From assembly GCF_012516375.2 (NCBI RefSeq), contig NZ_CP051204.2, positions 6,138,001 to 6,202,000 of the forward strand: DNA of 64,000 nucleotides, written 5' to 3'. The position numbers and the translations under genes were made by a program. How positions within the stretch are numbered: position 1 is the first letter of the stretch; every line of letters begins with the position of its first letter. The stretch is from Chitinophaga oryzae (GTDB taxonomy: Bacteria > Bacteroidota > Bacteroidia > Chitinophagales > Chitinophagaceae). Below, piece after piece: positions 16,603-25,562 of this stretch. A model generated the notes under the pieces. The model did not search any database. It was given only the letters and a program-made list of their open reading frames with translations, and was not told the origin of the DNA.

Positions 16603-18486
16603 ATGAATCAATATATCAGATCAGTCCTTTTACTGGCAGTGATGTGCCTGGCGGCTATTTTGCCCGCCCATGCCCAGCTCCCGGCGCCGCAGGAGCCTAA
16701 AAAAGGGACCGTGATCGAAATCCTGGGGGCAGATACCCTGCAGCTCATCGAGAAAGACACGATCAATGTCACCCGGTTTATCGGCCATGCCCGGTTCAAA
16801 CAGGGCACCACCCTGTTCTTCTGCGACAGCGCCGTTAAAAACAATAAAACCAATATCGTAGACGCCTACGGTAATGTACATATCAACCAGGCCGACAGCG
16901 TCCATATTTACGGTAACTACCTCAACTACGACGGTAACACCCGCATCGCCATCCTCCGGGAAAACGCCCGCCTCACCGACGGCAAAGTGACCATCACCGG
17001 ACCGGAACTGCAATACGATATGAACGCCAAAATAGGTAGCTATGTGAAAACAGGCCGCCTGGTCAACGGTAAAAGCGTCCTCACCAGCGACGAGGGATAC
17101 TACTACACAGAAACCAAAGAAATGCACTTCCAGCGCAACGTGGTACTGGTAGACCCGGATTATACCCTCAGCACCGACGCCCTGCTGTACAATACCGGAA
17201 CAAAAATTGCCAACATCATCGCACCCACCACCATCAATGAAGGGAAACGCATTATGTACGCCACCAGCGGTTACTATGATACCGACAAAGGCTATGGCAA
17301 CTTCGGCAACCGCCCCACCATCGAAGACAGCACCGGCACCCTCACCGCCGATAACATCGAAATGGACAAACTCACCGGCATGGCCTACGCCACCGGTAAC
17401 ATGGTATATAAAGACACCGTCCGTAAAATGTCCCTGCTGGCCAACCACGGCACTGTCAACCAGGTAGCCAAAACCCTCCTGGCCACCCAGAAGCCGCTGC
17501 TCATCATGGAAAAAGGCAAAGACACCATGTACCTGGCCGCCGATACCCTCTTTACAGGCATCATCAAACCGGGCGACAGCCTCTCTATCCCATCTGTGGC
17601 CGGCCTTAAAAAAGAGCCCGTGAAAGAGCCGCTGCGCGCCGTCAGGACCGTCAGGCCCCCCAGGGAACATATCCCGATCACCCTGATCAACCAGGGCGAC
17701 TCCCTCGCTAAAAAACAGCTGGACAGTGTGCCCGGCAACGTTATGATGTTCGTGGCCGACAGCGTGCTGGCCAAAACGAGGGACAAACTGGACTCCGGCC
17801 GCGTAAAAATGGTGAAAATGGCGCAGCCGCCCAATGTCGTTATGAGAGACTCGCTGCCCGGTATCAAACACCACGCAGACAGTATGGCACTGTCCGCCCC
17901 TCCGGGCAAAGACACCGCCGACCAACGCTATATCCTGGCCTATCACCACGTACGCATGTTCTCCGACTCCCTGCAGGGAGTGGCCGACAGCGTGTACTAC
18001 TCTACCAAAGACTCCATCTTCCGCTTCTTCCGGGACCCGGTGATGTGGTCCAATAATACCAGCCAGCTCAGCGCAGATACCATGCTGATGTTTACCAAAA
18101 ACCAGGCGGCCGACAAAGTGCTGATGATCAAAAACGCTTTCATCATCAACGAGGCCGGCCCAGACATGTATAACCAGGTGAAAGGCAACACCATCACTGG
18201 CTATGTGCTCGGCGAATCGCTGGACTGGATGCACGTGGAAGGGAACGCCGAAACCATCAATTACGTAAAAGACCAGAGTGGCGCGTATATGAGCGTCAAC
18301 AAAGCGCAATGCGCCATCATTAATATATTCTTCAAAAAAGGGGAAGTGGACAAAGTAGTGCTCATCAAAGACCCCGAAGGCACCGTATATCCCTTCACCC
18401 AAAGACCCAAAGAGCAGCTGCAGCTGGAGAATTTCCACTGGGACATTAAACGCAAGCCCAAAACGAAATATGAACTTATGCAGTAA
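16603..18486 (+). CDS. OstA/LptA-like periplasmic protein
   Basis: The 627-residue protein has a signal peptide (LLLAVMCLAAILPAHAQ). It consists of repeated OstA-type beta strands (VTRFIGHARFKQGTTLFFCDSA, AYGNVHINQADSVHIYGNYL, ARLTDGKVTITGPELQYDM). The family includes LptA, which carries LPS across the periplasm. This version is about three times longer than proteobacterial LptA and has a disordered Pro/Lys/Asp-rich middle (about 340-440) before a second strand-rich block. The context of lptD (divergent) and an MCE gene supports a role in LPS or lipid export. The exact step is inferred. Confidence 0.85.
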   Translation: MNQYIRSVLLLAVMCLAAILPAHAQLPAPQEPKKGTVIEILGADTLQLIEKDTINVTRFIGHARFKQGTTLFFCDSAVKNNKTNIVDAYGNVHINQADSVHIYGNYLNYDGNTRIAILRENARLTDGKVTITGPELQYDMNAKIGSYVKTGRLVNGKSVLTSDEGYYYTETKEMHFQRNVVLVDPDYTLSTDALLYNTGTKIANIIAPTTINEGKRIMYATSGYYDTDKGYGNFGNRPTIEDSTGTLTADNIEMDKLTGMAYATGNMVYKDTVRKMSLLANHGTVNQVAKTLLATQKPLLIMEKGKDTMYLAADTLFTGIIKPGDSLSIPSVAGLKKEPVKEPLRAVRTVRPPREHIPITLINQGDSLAKKQLDSVPGNVMMFVADSVLAKTRDKLDSGRVKMVKMAQPPNVVMRDSLPGIKHHADSMALSAPPGKDTADQRYILAYHHVRMFSDSLQGVADSVYYSTKDSIFRFFRDPVMWSNNTSQLSADTMLMFTKNQAADKVLMIKNAFIINEAGPDMYNQVKGNTITGYVLGESLDWMHVEGNAETINYVKDQSGAYMSVNKAQCAIINIFFKKGEVDKVVLIKDPEGTVYPFTQRPKEQLQLENFHWDIKRKPKTKYELMQ

Positions 18487-18511
18487 TTATTTGGTTATTT
18501 AGTTATTTTGC

Positions 18512-18556
18512 TATTTGGTTATTGAAGATTGCCGGCCTTTCTTCAATAACCAAATA
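18512..18556. repeat. inverted repeat with octad-type arms (TTATTTGG words)
   Basis: TATTTGGTTATTGAAG at 18512-18527 is matched exactly by 18541-18556, enclosing a 13-base loop with GCCGGC. Imperfect copies of the words TTATTTGG / CCAAATAA extend outward on both sides (18487-18578). It fills the whole gap between the ostA-like gene and nhaA. Confidence 0.7.
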
Positions 18557-18578
18557 ACTAAATACTTAAAATAACAAA

Positions 18579-19775
18579 ATGATCAGAAGCGCATTCAAGA
18601 CCCTCCTCTCCCCGATTTACACTTTCCTGAAAGACAGCCGTGCTGTAGGTATCATCCTGATCCTCTGTACCGTCGTGTCTATGGTACTGACGAATTCATC
18701 GTGGCAGACGGGTTATATCGACTTCTGGAACGCCCTGTTCGACCCGGCCGGCGGACATCACTATCAATACCGCGCCCTCCATCTACCCAATTCCTACCTG
18801 TTATGGATAAACGACGGCATGATGGTGCTGTTCTTTTTCCTCGTAGGCATGGAAATAAAAAGAGAGCTGACAGTAGGTGAACTCTCTTCCTTACGGAGGT
18901 CCATCCTGCCGGTGCTCGCCGCCATTGGCGGAATGCTGTTCCCGGCGCTCATCTTCACCCTGTTCAACAGCGGTACGGAATACTCACATGGCTGGGGCAT
19001 CCCGATGGCTACGGACATCGCTTTCTCCCTCGGTATACTCTCCCTGCTGGGCAAACGTGTGCCGGTAAGCCTGAAAATATTCCTGATGGCGCTGGCCATC
19101 ATCGACGACCTTGGCGCCATTCTCACGATCGCCATCTTTTACACGCCGCACCTGGATATGAATTATCTGCTGATGGCCGGCGGCGTGCTGGTAATACCCA
19201 TCCTGTTCAACCTGCTGAAAATACAGCGGCCCATATTGTATTTTATTCCCGGCGTAGTGCTCTGGTATTGCCTGTTCAACTCCGGCGTACACGCCACTAT
19301 TGCCGGCGTACTGCTGGCATTCTGTATACCGCAGGACAGAATAGCCGACCTGGTACATGACCTCCATGATCCGGTGAATTTTGTCATTATGCCCATCTTT
19401 GCACTGGCCAATACTGCCATACAACTGCCATCAGATATACTCGGCGCATTACATAATGACATCAGTTATGGCATTATTGCAGGGTTGGTACTGGGTAAAC
19501 CGCTGGGTATTTTCCTGTTGTCCTTCTCCGCTGTAAAACTGAAACTGGCCAGCCTCCCTTCCAAATCGGGGTGGATGCAGCTGATAGGCGTGGGATTGAT
19601 AGCCGGCATCGGTTTCACGATGTCTATTTTTATCTCTTCGCTCGCTTATGTGGAAAGGGAACACCAGATCATCTCCATTATTTCCGTGATAGCGGCGTCC
19701 CTGATAGCCGGTATCGCCGGATTTGTCTTTCTGCGTTTATTGAAGCCCGTTACCCCGATCAAGAAAAGCAAATGA
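18579..19775 (+). CDS. nhaA: Na+/H+ antiporter NhaA
   Basis: NhaA exports Na+ in exchange for H+ across the inner membrane. The 398-residue length and about 12 hydrophobic helices fit the family. The two essential motifs are visible: ATDIAFSLG, which carries the helix IV aspartate, and AIIDDLGAIL, whose adjacent aspartates form the ion site. IGFTMSIFISSLAY near residue 350 is also typical. The N-terminus includes the beta-hairpin region of the dimer interface (LFDPAGGHHYQYRALHLPNSYLLWIND). It follows the ostA-like gene after an inverted-repeat element and is probably regulated separately. Confidence 0.97.
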   Translation: MIRSAFKTLLSPIYTFLKDSRAVGIILILCTVVSMVLTNSSWQTGYIDFWNALFDPAGGHHYQYRALHLPNSYLLWINDGMMVLFFFLVGMEIKRELTVGELSSLRRSILPVLAAIGGMLFPALIFTLFNSGTEYSHGWGIPMATDIAFSLGILSLLGKRVPVSLKIFLMALAIIDDLGAILTIAIFYTPHLDMNYLLMAGGVLVIPILFNLLKIQRPILYFIPGVVLWYCLFNSGVHATIAGVLLAFCIPQDRIADLVHDLHDPVNFVIMPIFALANTAIQLPSDILGALHNDISYGIIAGLVLGKPLGIFLLSFSAVKLKLASLPSKSGWMQLIGVGLIAGIGFTMSIFISSLAYVEREHQIISIISVIAASLIAGIAGFVFLRLLKPVTPIKKSK

Positions 19776-19894
19776 TGGATTGGCACTGTTATTGTAAGGC
19801 TATCCCGATTTTTATTCGGCCAGTAATATACTTTAGAACGAATAGCCAACGTTAATAGTCGCATACATTTTTGTATCTATAAATAACAACATCT

Positions 19895-20419
19895 ATGAAA
19901 AAAGTCGTGTTATTTTTCAGCTTGTTTGCCCTGCTGGCAGTACAGGCTAACGCGCAGAAAAAGAAAAGCTACGGCAAAAGCGTTGAAAACTACAACACTG
20001 CCCTGGGTATCCGCCTGAACCCATGGGTTGTGGGTTTCACCATCAAACATTTCATCCAGGGCCCTCACGCCATTGAAGGGCTGGTAACCACCAACCACCA
20101 ACACAAAACCAACGTTACTTTCACAGGTCTGTATGAATATCACTGGAACATCGGCAGACCGGAACTGAACATGTATGCCGGCGGCGGTGTACACGTAGGT
20201 TTCTATGATCGCCGTGATTATGACTGGGACCGTTACATAGACAAAGGCAAAGGTACTTACGTATCTCCGGGCCTGGACGGTATCATCGGTGTTGAATGGA
20301 CTTTCAAAAATATCCCGCTGAACCTGAGCGCCGACCTGAAACCTTACGTTCAGTTTGTTGGCCCGACCAACTACATCGGAGAAGAAATTGGAGGCGTATC
20401 TGCAAGATTCACCTTCTAA
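19895..20419 (+). CDS. small outer-membrane beta-barrel protein, function unknown
   Basis: The 174-residue protein has a clear signal peptide (LFFSLFALLAVQANA, cleaved before QKKK). The remainder alternates polar and hydrophobic residues as beta strands and ends in a C-terminal Phe (GGVSARFTF), the outer-membrane assembly signal. Strand-like stretches include NTALGIRLNPWVVGFTIKHF and ELNMYAGGGVHVGFYD. It resembles small OmpA/OmpX-size barrels. No enzyme motif is visible. It is a single gene with its own strong terminator. Confidence 0.75.
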   Translation: MKKVVLFFSLFALLAVQANAQKKKSYGKSVENYNTALGIRLNPWVVGFTIKHFIQGPHAIEGLVTTNHQHKTNVTFTGLYEYHWNIGRPELNMYAGGGVHVGFYDRRDYDWDRYIDKGKGTYVSPGLDGIIGVEWTFKNIPLNLSADLKPYVQFVGPTNYIGEEIGGVSARFTF

Positions 20420-20444
20420 CATAGCGGAAACGCTAATAACCCGT

Positions 20445-20479
20445 AAACGGATCATGAGGCAAGCATGATCCGTTTTTTT
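20445..20479 (+). terminator. terminator of the small outer-membrane protein gene
   Basis: AAACGGATCATG pairs with CATGATCCGTTT (12 bp, loop AGGCAAG) and runs straight into a T-tract. Confidence 0.9.
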
Positions 20480-20487
20480 ATGTTCCT

Positions 20488-20495
20488 TATTTTTG
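20488..20495 (+). promoter_or_regulatory. -7 promoter box (TATTTTTG) of nnr
   Basis: TATTTTTG matches TAnnTTTG, 28 bases before ATG 20524. The -33 position falls in the preceding terminator and has no TTTG. The six-base pair TTGAAC/GTTCAA straddles the predicted start. Confidence 0.4.
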
Positions 20496-20523
20496 AACTA
20501 CTTTTATTGTTCAACAGCAGGAT

Positions 20524-22041
20524 ATGAAAATCTTCACCGCTGCACAGATCCGGGAGGCGGACGCCTTTACCATCGCTCAGGAGCCCGTGAGCAGTACCGA
20601 CCTGATGGCACGTGCTGCAGGCAGCTGCGCTGACTGGCTACTGGACCGCTTCGCCCCTTCCCATCCTTTTTTTATTTTCTGCGGCAAAGGCAATAACGGC
20701 GGCGACGGGCTGGTGATCGCCCACCGGCTGCTGGAAGAAGGTTACCAGGTAACTGCCTGTCTGCTGGAATATGGCAACAGGGCCAGTGAGGACTATGTGT
20801 ATTACTACCGCCGGTTGCAACAGCAATACGCCGGCCGTATCCGCGAAATAGCCGATGTTACCGGTTTTCCCGAGCTGCCCGCTTCCGCGGTGATTGTGGA
20901 CGCCATTTTTGGCACCGGGCTGAATAAACCTATCGAAGGCTGGCTGGCCGGTATCATTCATAAGATCAATGACCAACATGGCCGCCATACGATTGTTGCC
21001 ATTGATATGCCCTCCGGGCTGATGGCAGACGCCAGTTGCCGCAATACGCCCGTCATACAGGCCCATTACACCCTGAGCTTCGAGTTTTACAAGCTGGCTT
21101 TTCTCCTGCCGGAAAACGCCGCGCTGGTGGGGGATGTACATATACTTCCCATAGGCCTGTCGCCCGAATATATAACGCATACGCCTGCACGCTATCATCT
21201 GGCCGACAAGGAGATGATGCATACTATATATACGCCGCGACCTCCTTTTGCGCACAAGGGCACCTTTGGCCATGCCCTGCTGATTGCCGGCAGCCATGGC
21301 AAGATGGGCGCCGCCGTGCTGAGCGCCAAAGCCTGCCTGCGGGCCGGCGCAGGGCTGCTGACGTGCCATGTCCCCGGTTGCGGGTATGATATTATGCAGA
21401 TCAGCGAGCCCGCTGCGATGACCGTCACCGACGAGGTACAGGACCACAGCGCGCATTTTCACGAGCAGGCCGATGCCCGCTACAAAACCATCGGCATCGG
21501 GCCGGGACTGGGCACCACAGCGGCTACCGCCCGCTCTTTCGAAAAACTGCTGAGCACCTATAAACGCCCGATGGTCATCGATGCAGATGCACTGAATATT
21601 CTCTCCGTATATCCGTCACTGTTATACCAGGTGCCGGCAGGTTCTATCCTCACGCCCCATCCCAAAGAGTTTGAACGGCTCTTCGGCCCTTCCGCCAACG
21701 ATTTTGAACGGCTGGAACTGTTGTCCAAACAGGCGGTGCGGCTGCAACTTTACATCCTGCTGAAAGGGCGTTATACCGCAATTGCCTGTCCGGACGGCGC
21801 CGTGTATTTCAATGCTACCGGCAATCCCGGCATGGCCACCGGCGGCAGCGGCGATGTGCTCACCGGTATACTGACCGGTCTGCTGGCGCAGGACTATGCG
21901 CCCAAAGCGGCGGTATTGCTGGGCACCTGGCTGCATGGCTATGCCGGGGACCTGGCGGCGGCGCAGTTATCTCAGGAGGCCATGACCGCCGGGGATATCG
22001 TTGCCTTCATGGGAGCGGCTTTCCGGGAGTGTTTTTATTAA
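20524..22041 (+). CDS. nnr: bifunctional NAD(P)H-hydrate repair enzyme (epimerase + ADP-dependent dehydratase)
   Basis: This enzyme repairs damaged NAD(P)H. The N-terminal YjeF domain (about 1-210) epimerises R-NAD(P)HX to the S form, and the C-terminal domain (about 225-500) dehydrates S-NAD(P)HX using ADP or ATP. Visible motifs are FCGKGNNGGDGLVIA and VIVDAIFGTGLNKP in the epimerase half. The carbohydrate-kinase-like half shows AGSHGKMGAAVLSAKACLRAG, IGIGPGLGT, VIDADALN, LTPHPKEFERLFG and NPGMATGGSGDVLTGILTGLL. The 505-residue length matches E. coli YjeF. It is cytoplasmic and stands alone. Confidence 0.96.
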   Translation: MKIFTAAQIREADAFTIAQEPVSSTDLMARAAGSCADWLLDRFAPSHPFFIFCGKGNNGGDGLVIAHRLLEEGYQVTACLLEYGNRASEDYVYYYRRLQQQYAGRIREIADVTGFPELPASAVIVDAIFGTGLNKPIEGWLAGIIHKINDQHGRHTIVAIDMPSGLMADASCRNTPVIQAHYTLSFEFYKLAFLLPENAALVGDVHILPIGLSPEYITHTPARYHLADKEMMHTIYTPRPPFAHKGTFGHALLIAGSHGKMGAAVLSAKACLRAGAGLLTCHVPGCGYDIMQISEPAAMTVTDEVQDHSAHFHEQADARYKTIGIGPGLGTTAATARSFEKLLSTYKRPMVIDADALNILSVYPSLLYQVPAGSILTPHPKEFERLFGPSANDFERLELLSKQAVRLQLYILLKGRYTAIACPDGAVYFNATGNPGMATGGSGDVLTGILTGLLAQDYAPKAAVLLGTWLHGYAGDLAAAQLSQEAMTAGDIVAFMGAAFRECFY

Positions 22042-22391
22042 AATACTTTCGTCATAACGGCATTAATACCGGGTCCCGGCCACACCTGTTCGTGGCCCCG
22101 GTCTGCCACCGGCCAACCGGCAGCCTGTCTCCCAAATATCGAAGCTCTTTCTTAACCTATGCGGTACCACTCCCCGCGACGCCCCGCTTCCCCGCCACCC
22201 AACGCTCCGTCGCCACGCGTTTTCCCCCTCTGAAACCAGCCACCATACGCCCTGCTGCGTTATTTCTTCCCTGCCTGCGGTAATTCCTTACCCCGAATTC
22301 GTAATTCAAAATTTTATTATCTATATTTATTGGATAACATTTATTCAATCAATACGCTATTTTTTCAACCGAGCAATTTAAATACGCTTCT
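22042..22391. other. 350-base gap between nnr and hppA
   Basis: No convincing gene. A weak interrupted hairpin (ACCGG..GGCCAC with GTGGCC..CCGGT, 22068-22102) may terminate nnr. The middle is C-rich, and at 22298-22312 there is one isolated GAATTCGTAATTC word of the kind that forms the inverted repeats elsewhere. No clear TAnnTTTG box was found before hppA. Confidence 0.5.
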
Positions 22392-24587
22392 ATGAGTATC
22401 GTTTTCCTCGTTCCCTGTTTTGGATTACTGGCCTTGTTATTTACTGCAGTCCGCAGCTCCTGGGTTTCCCGCCAGGATGCGGGCAATGAAAAGATGAAAG
22501 AAATAGCGCAGCATATTGCGGAAGGCGCTATGGCATTTTTGAAAGCGGAGTATAAAGTACTGATATACTTTGTCATCATAGCTGCGCTGTTATTGGGTTA
22601 CATGGGTGCTTCCCATCATACCTCCCACTGGTCGATAGGCCTCGCCTTCATCATAGGCGCTGCTTTCTCTGCTACAGCCGGGTTCATCGGAATGAAAATA
22701 GCGACCAAAGCCAACGTGCGTACAGCACAGGCGGCCCGCACCAGTCTTGCCAAAGCGCTGGGCGTTTCCTTTACCGGCGGTTCTGTCATGGGTATGGGCG
22801 TTGCCGGCCTGGCTGTACTGGGACTCGGTTCCCTCTTCATCATTCTCAAATCCTATTTCGGAGCGGCGGCCAATACAGCTGAAATGATCCGGACCATCGA
22901 AGTGCTGACCGGCTTTTCGCTGGGTGCAGAGAGCATCGCCCTCTTCGCCCGTGTAGGCGGCGGTATCTATACCAAAGCGGCCGACGTAGGCGCTGACCTG
23001 GTAGGTAAAGTGGAAGCCGGCATCCCTGAAGACGATCCGCGCAACCCCGCCACCATCGCAGACAACGTGGGCGACAACGTAGGTGACGTGGCAGGTATGG
23101 GCGCTGATCTTTTCGGTTCCTATGTGGCCACCGTACTGGCAACCATGGTACTGGGCTCTGAAACGACCTCGCAGGACATGTTTGGCGGCCTCGCCCCCAT
23201 CCTGCTCCCCATGATGATCGCCGGCACCGGTATCATCTTTTCCATCATCGGTACTTTCTTCGTGCGCATCAGCGACAGCGCCGGCCTCAATACCGGCGTG
23301 GTACAGAGAGCGCTGAATATGGGCAACTGGGGCTCCATTATCCTCACCGCCATCGCTTCCTGGTTCCTCGTTAGCTGGATACTGCCCGAAGGGCCTATGG
23401 TACTGCGCGGCCACGAGTTCACCAAAACACAGGTATTCGGCTCCATCGTGGTAGGCCTCGTAGTAGGCACCCTGATGAGCATCATCACCGAATATTATAC
23501 GGCCATGGGCAAACGCCCGGTCCGCTCCATCATCCGGCAGTCAGCCACCGGCGCCGCCACCAATATCATCGGCGGCCTGTCTGTAGGCATGGAATCCACT
23601 GCGCTGCCCATCCTCGTGCTGGCGCTGGGTATCTACGGCTCCTACGCTTTTGCCGGCCTGTACGGCGTAGCGATCGCTGCGGCCGGCATGATGGCCACCA
23701 CCGCGATGCAGCTGGCAATCGACGCTTTTGGTCCTATCGCAGATAACGCCGGCGGTATCGCTGAAATGAGCGAACTGCCGAAAGACGTGCGTGAAAAAAC
23801 CGATATCCTCGATGCAGTGGGCAACACCACTGCCGCTACCGGTAAAGGATTCGCCATCGCTTCCGCCGCCCTCACCGCCCTGGCGCTGTTTGCGGCATTC
23901 GTAGGCGTGGCAGGCATACAGGGTATCGATATCTATAAAGCCGATGTGCTGGCAGGCCTCTTTGTAGGCGGTATGATCCCGTTCATCTTCTCCTCGCTGG
24001 CAATCGCCGCAGTAGGCCGCGCTGCCATGGCCATGGTGGAAGAAGTACGCCGCCAGTTCCGCGAAATACCGGGCATCATGGAAGGCACCGGTAAACCGGA
24101 ATACGATAAATGCGTGGCCATCTCCACACAAGCTTCTATCCGCGAAATGATCCTGCCGGGCGCTATTGCACTGATCTCCCCGCTGCTCATCGGCTTTATC
24201 GCCGGTCCGGAAGTACTGGGCGGTTTCCTCGCCGGCGCCACCGTTAGCGGCGTACTGATGGGCATCTTCCAGAACAACGCCGGCGGCGCCTGGGACAACG
24301 CTAAAAAATCTTTCGAAAAAGGCGTGGAAATCAACGGCGAAACCTTCTACAAAAAATCAGAACCGCATAAAGCCTCTGTAACCGGCGACACCGTAGGTGA
24401 TCCGTTCAAAGACACCTCCGGCCCCTCTATGAACATCCTCATCAAACTGATGTCCATCGTATCGCTGGTGATTGCGCCTACCCTGTCTGAAAAATTCCAT
24501 ACGAAGGAAGAAGTGCCACCGGTAGTCAAAGAAAAAAGCATGACACCGCCTGCCACTAAAACCCAGCAGGTATACGTGCTGAAATAA
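22392..24587 (+). CDS. hppA: membrane-bound ion-pumping pyrophosphatase, K+-dependent type
   Basis: It couples hydrolysis of pyrophosphate to H+ or Na+ pumping across the inner membrane. The 731 residues form about 16 helices. The catalytic block [21 protein letters not shown] is followed by [22 protein letters not shown], with acidic residues that bind Mg-PPi. A second acidic block is [16 protein letters not shown], and the third site includes [22 protein letters not shown] at about 477-486 has Ala at the first post-TT position (residue 481), whereas K+-independent enzymes have Lys there, so K+ dependence is predicted. Whether Na+ or H+ is pumped cannot be decided from what I can see. A nested RNA-like structure follows the gene. 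Confidence 0.96.
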   Translation: MSIVFLVPCFGLLALLFTAVRSSWVSRQDAGNEKMKEIAQHIAEGAMAFLKAEYKVLIYFVIIAALLLGYMGASHHTSHWSIGLAFIIGAAFSATAGFIGMKIATKANVRTAQAARTSLAKALGVSFTGGSVMGMGVAGLAVLGLGSLFIILKSYFGAAANTAEMIRTIEVLTGFSLGAESIALFARVGGGIYTKAADVGADLVGKVEAGIPEDDPRNPATIADNVGDNVGDVAGMGADLFGSYVATVLATMVLGSETTSQDMFGGLAPILLPMMIAGTGIIFSIIGTFFVRISDSAGLNTGVVQRALNMGNWGSIILTAIASWFLVSWILPEGPMVLRGHEFTKTQVFGSIVVGLVVGTLMSIITEYYTAMGKRPVRSIIRQSATGAATNIIGGLSVGMESTALPILVLALGIYGSYAFAGLYGVAIAAAGMMATTAMQLAIDAFGPIADNAGGIAEMSELPKDVREKTDILDAVGNTTAATGKGFAIASAALTALALFAAFVGVAGIQGIDIYKADVLAGLFVGGMIPFIFSSLAIAAVGRAAMAMVEEVRRQFREIPGIMEGTGKPEYDKCVAISTQASIREMILPGAIALISPLLIGFIAGPEVLGGFLAGATVSGVLMGIFQNNAGGAWDNAKKSFEKGVEINGETFYKKSEPHKASVTGDTVGDPFKDTSGPSMNILIKLMSIVSLVIAPTLSEKFHTKEEVPPVVKEKSMTPPATKTQQVYVLK

Positions 24588-24598
24588 ATCATCCGGCT

Positions 24599-24620
24599 GA
24601 TGGGCACCTGGTTGCCCATC
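24599..24620 (+). terminator. hairpin just after hppA
   Basis: GATGGGCA pairs with TGCCCATC (8 bp, loop CCTGGT), 11 bases after the hppA stop. No T-tract follows directly, so it may serve as a 3'-end stabiliser rather than a full terminator. Confidence 0.4.
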
Positions 24621-24628
24621 CGTCTCCC

Positions 24629-24723
24629 GGCGGACAATCATAAACGAAGAGATCGCTGTTCTATAAAACAAACTGATTAACAGCGCTTTATTATCTCTCC
24701 GGCCAGATTGTCCGCCCTTTTTT
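24629..24723 (+). ncRNA. candidate structured RNA / compound terminator downstream of hppA
   Basis: Three nested helices can form: P1 GGCGGACAAT (24629-24638) with ATTGTCCGCC (24707-24716), P2 AGAGAT (24648-24653) with ATCTCT (24693-24698), and P3 CGCTGTT (24654-24660) with AACAGCG (24679-24685), capped by an 18-base loop. A T6 run (24718-24723) follows. All pairs are exact. It may be the 3' end of the hppA mRNA or an independent small RNA; no known family is recognised. Confidence 0.5.
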
Positions 24724-24729
24724 AAAAAT

Positions 24730-24774
24730 TTACTGTAATTATTTTTGTTACAGTAAAAAAGTGCCGTACATTTG
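24730..24774 (+). promoter_or_regulatory. promoter of the NmrA-like gene with overlapping operator
   Basis: TTTG at 24744-24747 and TACATTTG at 24767-24774 are separated by exactly 19 bases, a textbook Bacteroidota promoter. The inverted repeat TTACTGTAA-N9-TTACAGTAA (24730-24756) covers the -33 element, so a bound repressor would block it. A weaker repeat AACTGT..ACAGTT lies just downstream (about 24783-24808). Confidence 0.7.
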
Positions 24775-24860
24775 CCTTATCAAACTGTAATAAAAAATAA
24801 AACAGTTAAACAATCAGTCAACGCTGGCTGTAATTATATCACTACAAAAACGCATTCAAC

Positions 24861-25490
24861 ATGAAAGTAGCTATCATCGGCGCATCAGGATTCATTGGCA
24901 GCGCCCTTTTAAACGAAGCATTGCACAGAGGTCATGAAGTAACCGCCATCGTCCGTAATCCGGAAAAAATACAGGTTAAAAACGATCATCTGACTGTTAA
25001 GAAAGGCGATGTGACCAACGAAGCGGAAGTAGCTTCCCTCGTTGCCGGCAACGACGCTGTCATCAGCGCGTACAGCGCCCACGATACTGCAACCTATGTA
25101 AAAGCGATCCGCGCGATCATCGGCGGCCTGAAACAGGCTGGCATCAAAAGACTGATTGCCGTAAGCGGAGCCGGAAGCCTGGAAGTAGCACCCGGCGTAG
25201 AATTGCTGGACACCCCTGAATTTCCGGCAGCATGGAAAGAAGGCGCCAGCGCCACCCGCGAAGCGTATAAAATCATCAAACAGGACAAAGACCTGCAATG
25301 GACGGTATTAAGCCCCGCTGCTATGATCGCCCCCGGCGAACGTACCGGCAAATTCCGCCTCGGTGGCAACCAGCTCCTGCTCGATGCCAACAACGAAAGC
25401 AAAATCTCCACCGCCGATTACGCCATCGCCCTTATCGACGAACTGGAGAAACCGGCGCATATCCAGCAACGGTTTACCGTCGCCTACTAA
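24861..25490 (+). CDS. NAD(P)-dependent oxidoreductase / NmrA-like Rossmann protein
   Basis: The 209-residue atypical short-chain dehydrogenase starts with the dinucleotide-binding motif IGASGFIGSALLNEALHRG. IVRNP follows the second strand, a basic residue position that often favours NADP(H). The middle has KRLIAVSGAGSLEV, and the catalytic Tyr/Lys pair of classical SDRs is not clearly kept, as in NmrA/flavin-reductase-like members. The substrate is unknown; relatives act as flavin or quinone reductases or redox-sensing proteins. It is transcribed alone from the promoter and operator at 24730-24774 and converges on an AraC regulator. Confidence 0.85.
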   Translation: MKVAIIGASGFIGSALLNEALHRGHEVTAIVRNPEKIQVKNDHLTVKKGDVTNEAEVASLVAGNDAVISAYSAHDTATYVKAIRAIIGGLKQAGIKRLIAVSGAGSLEVAPGVELLDTPEFPAAWKEGASATREAYKIIKQDKDLQWTVLSPAAMIAPGERTGKFRLGGNQLLLDANNESKISTADYAIALIDELEKPAHIQQRFTVAY

Positions 25491-25509
25491 ACCGTGATGC
25501 CATAGCATA

Positions 25510-25550
25510 AAAAAAGACAGCCCGCCGGGATTCGGTGGGCCGTCTTTTTT
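25510..25550. terminator. bidirectional terminator between the NmrA-like gene and araC-like gene
   Basis: AAAAAAGAC-a-GCCCGCCG pairs with CGGTGGGC-c-GTCTTTTTT with one mismatch and one wobble, around a 5-base loop. A-tract and T-tract flanks serve both converging genes. Confidence 0.85.
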
Positions 25551-25562
25551 ATCATACGATAT

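Noticed and set aside
16630..18438. Open frame of about 600 codons antisense to the ostA-like gene
   Set aside because: Its product is full of His, Gly and Val with no domain logic. It arises from the high-GC codon pattern of the real gene on the other strand, which has a signal peptide and repeat motifs.
22029..22283. 84-codon frame at the end of nnr
   Set aside because: Pro/Ser/Arg-rich product in C-rich intergenic sequence that overlaps the nnr stop; no sign of a gene.
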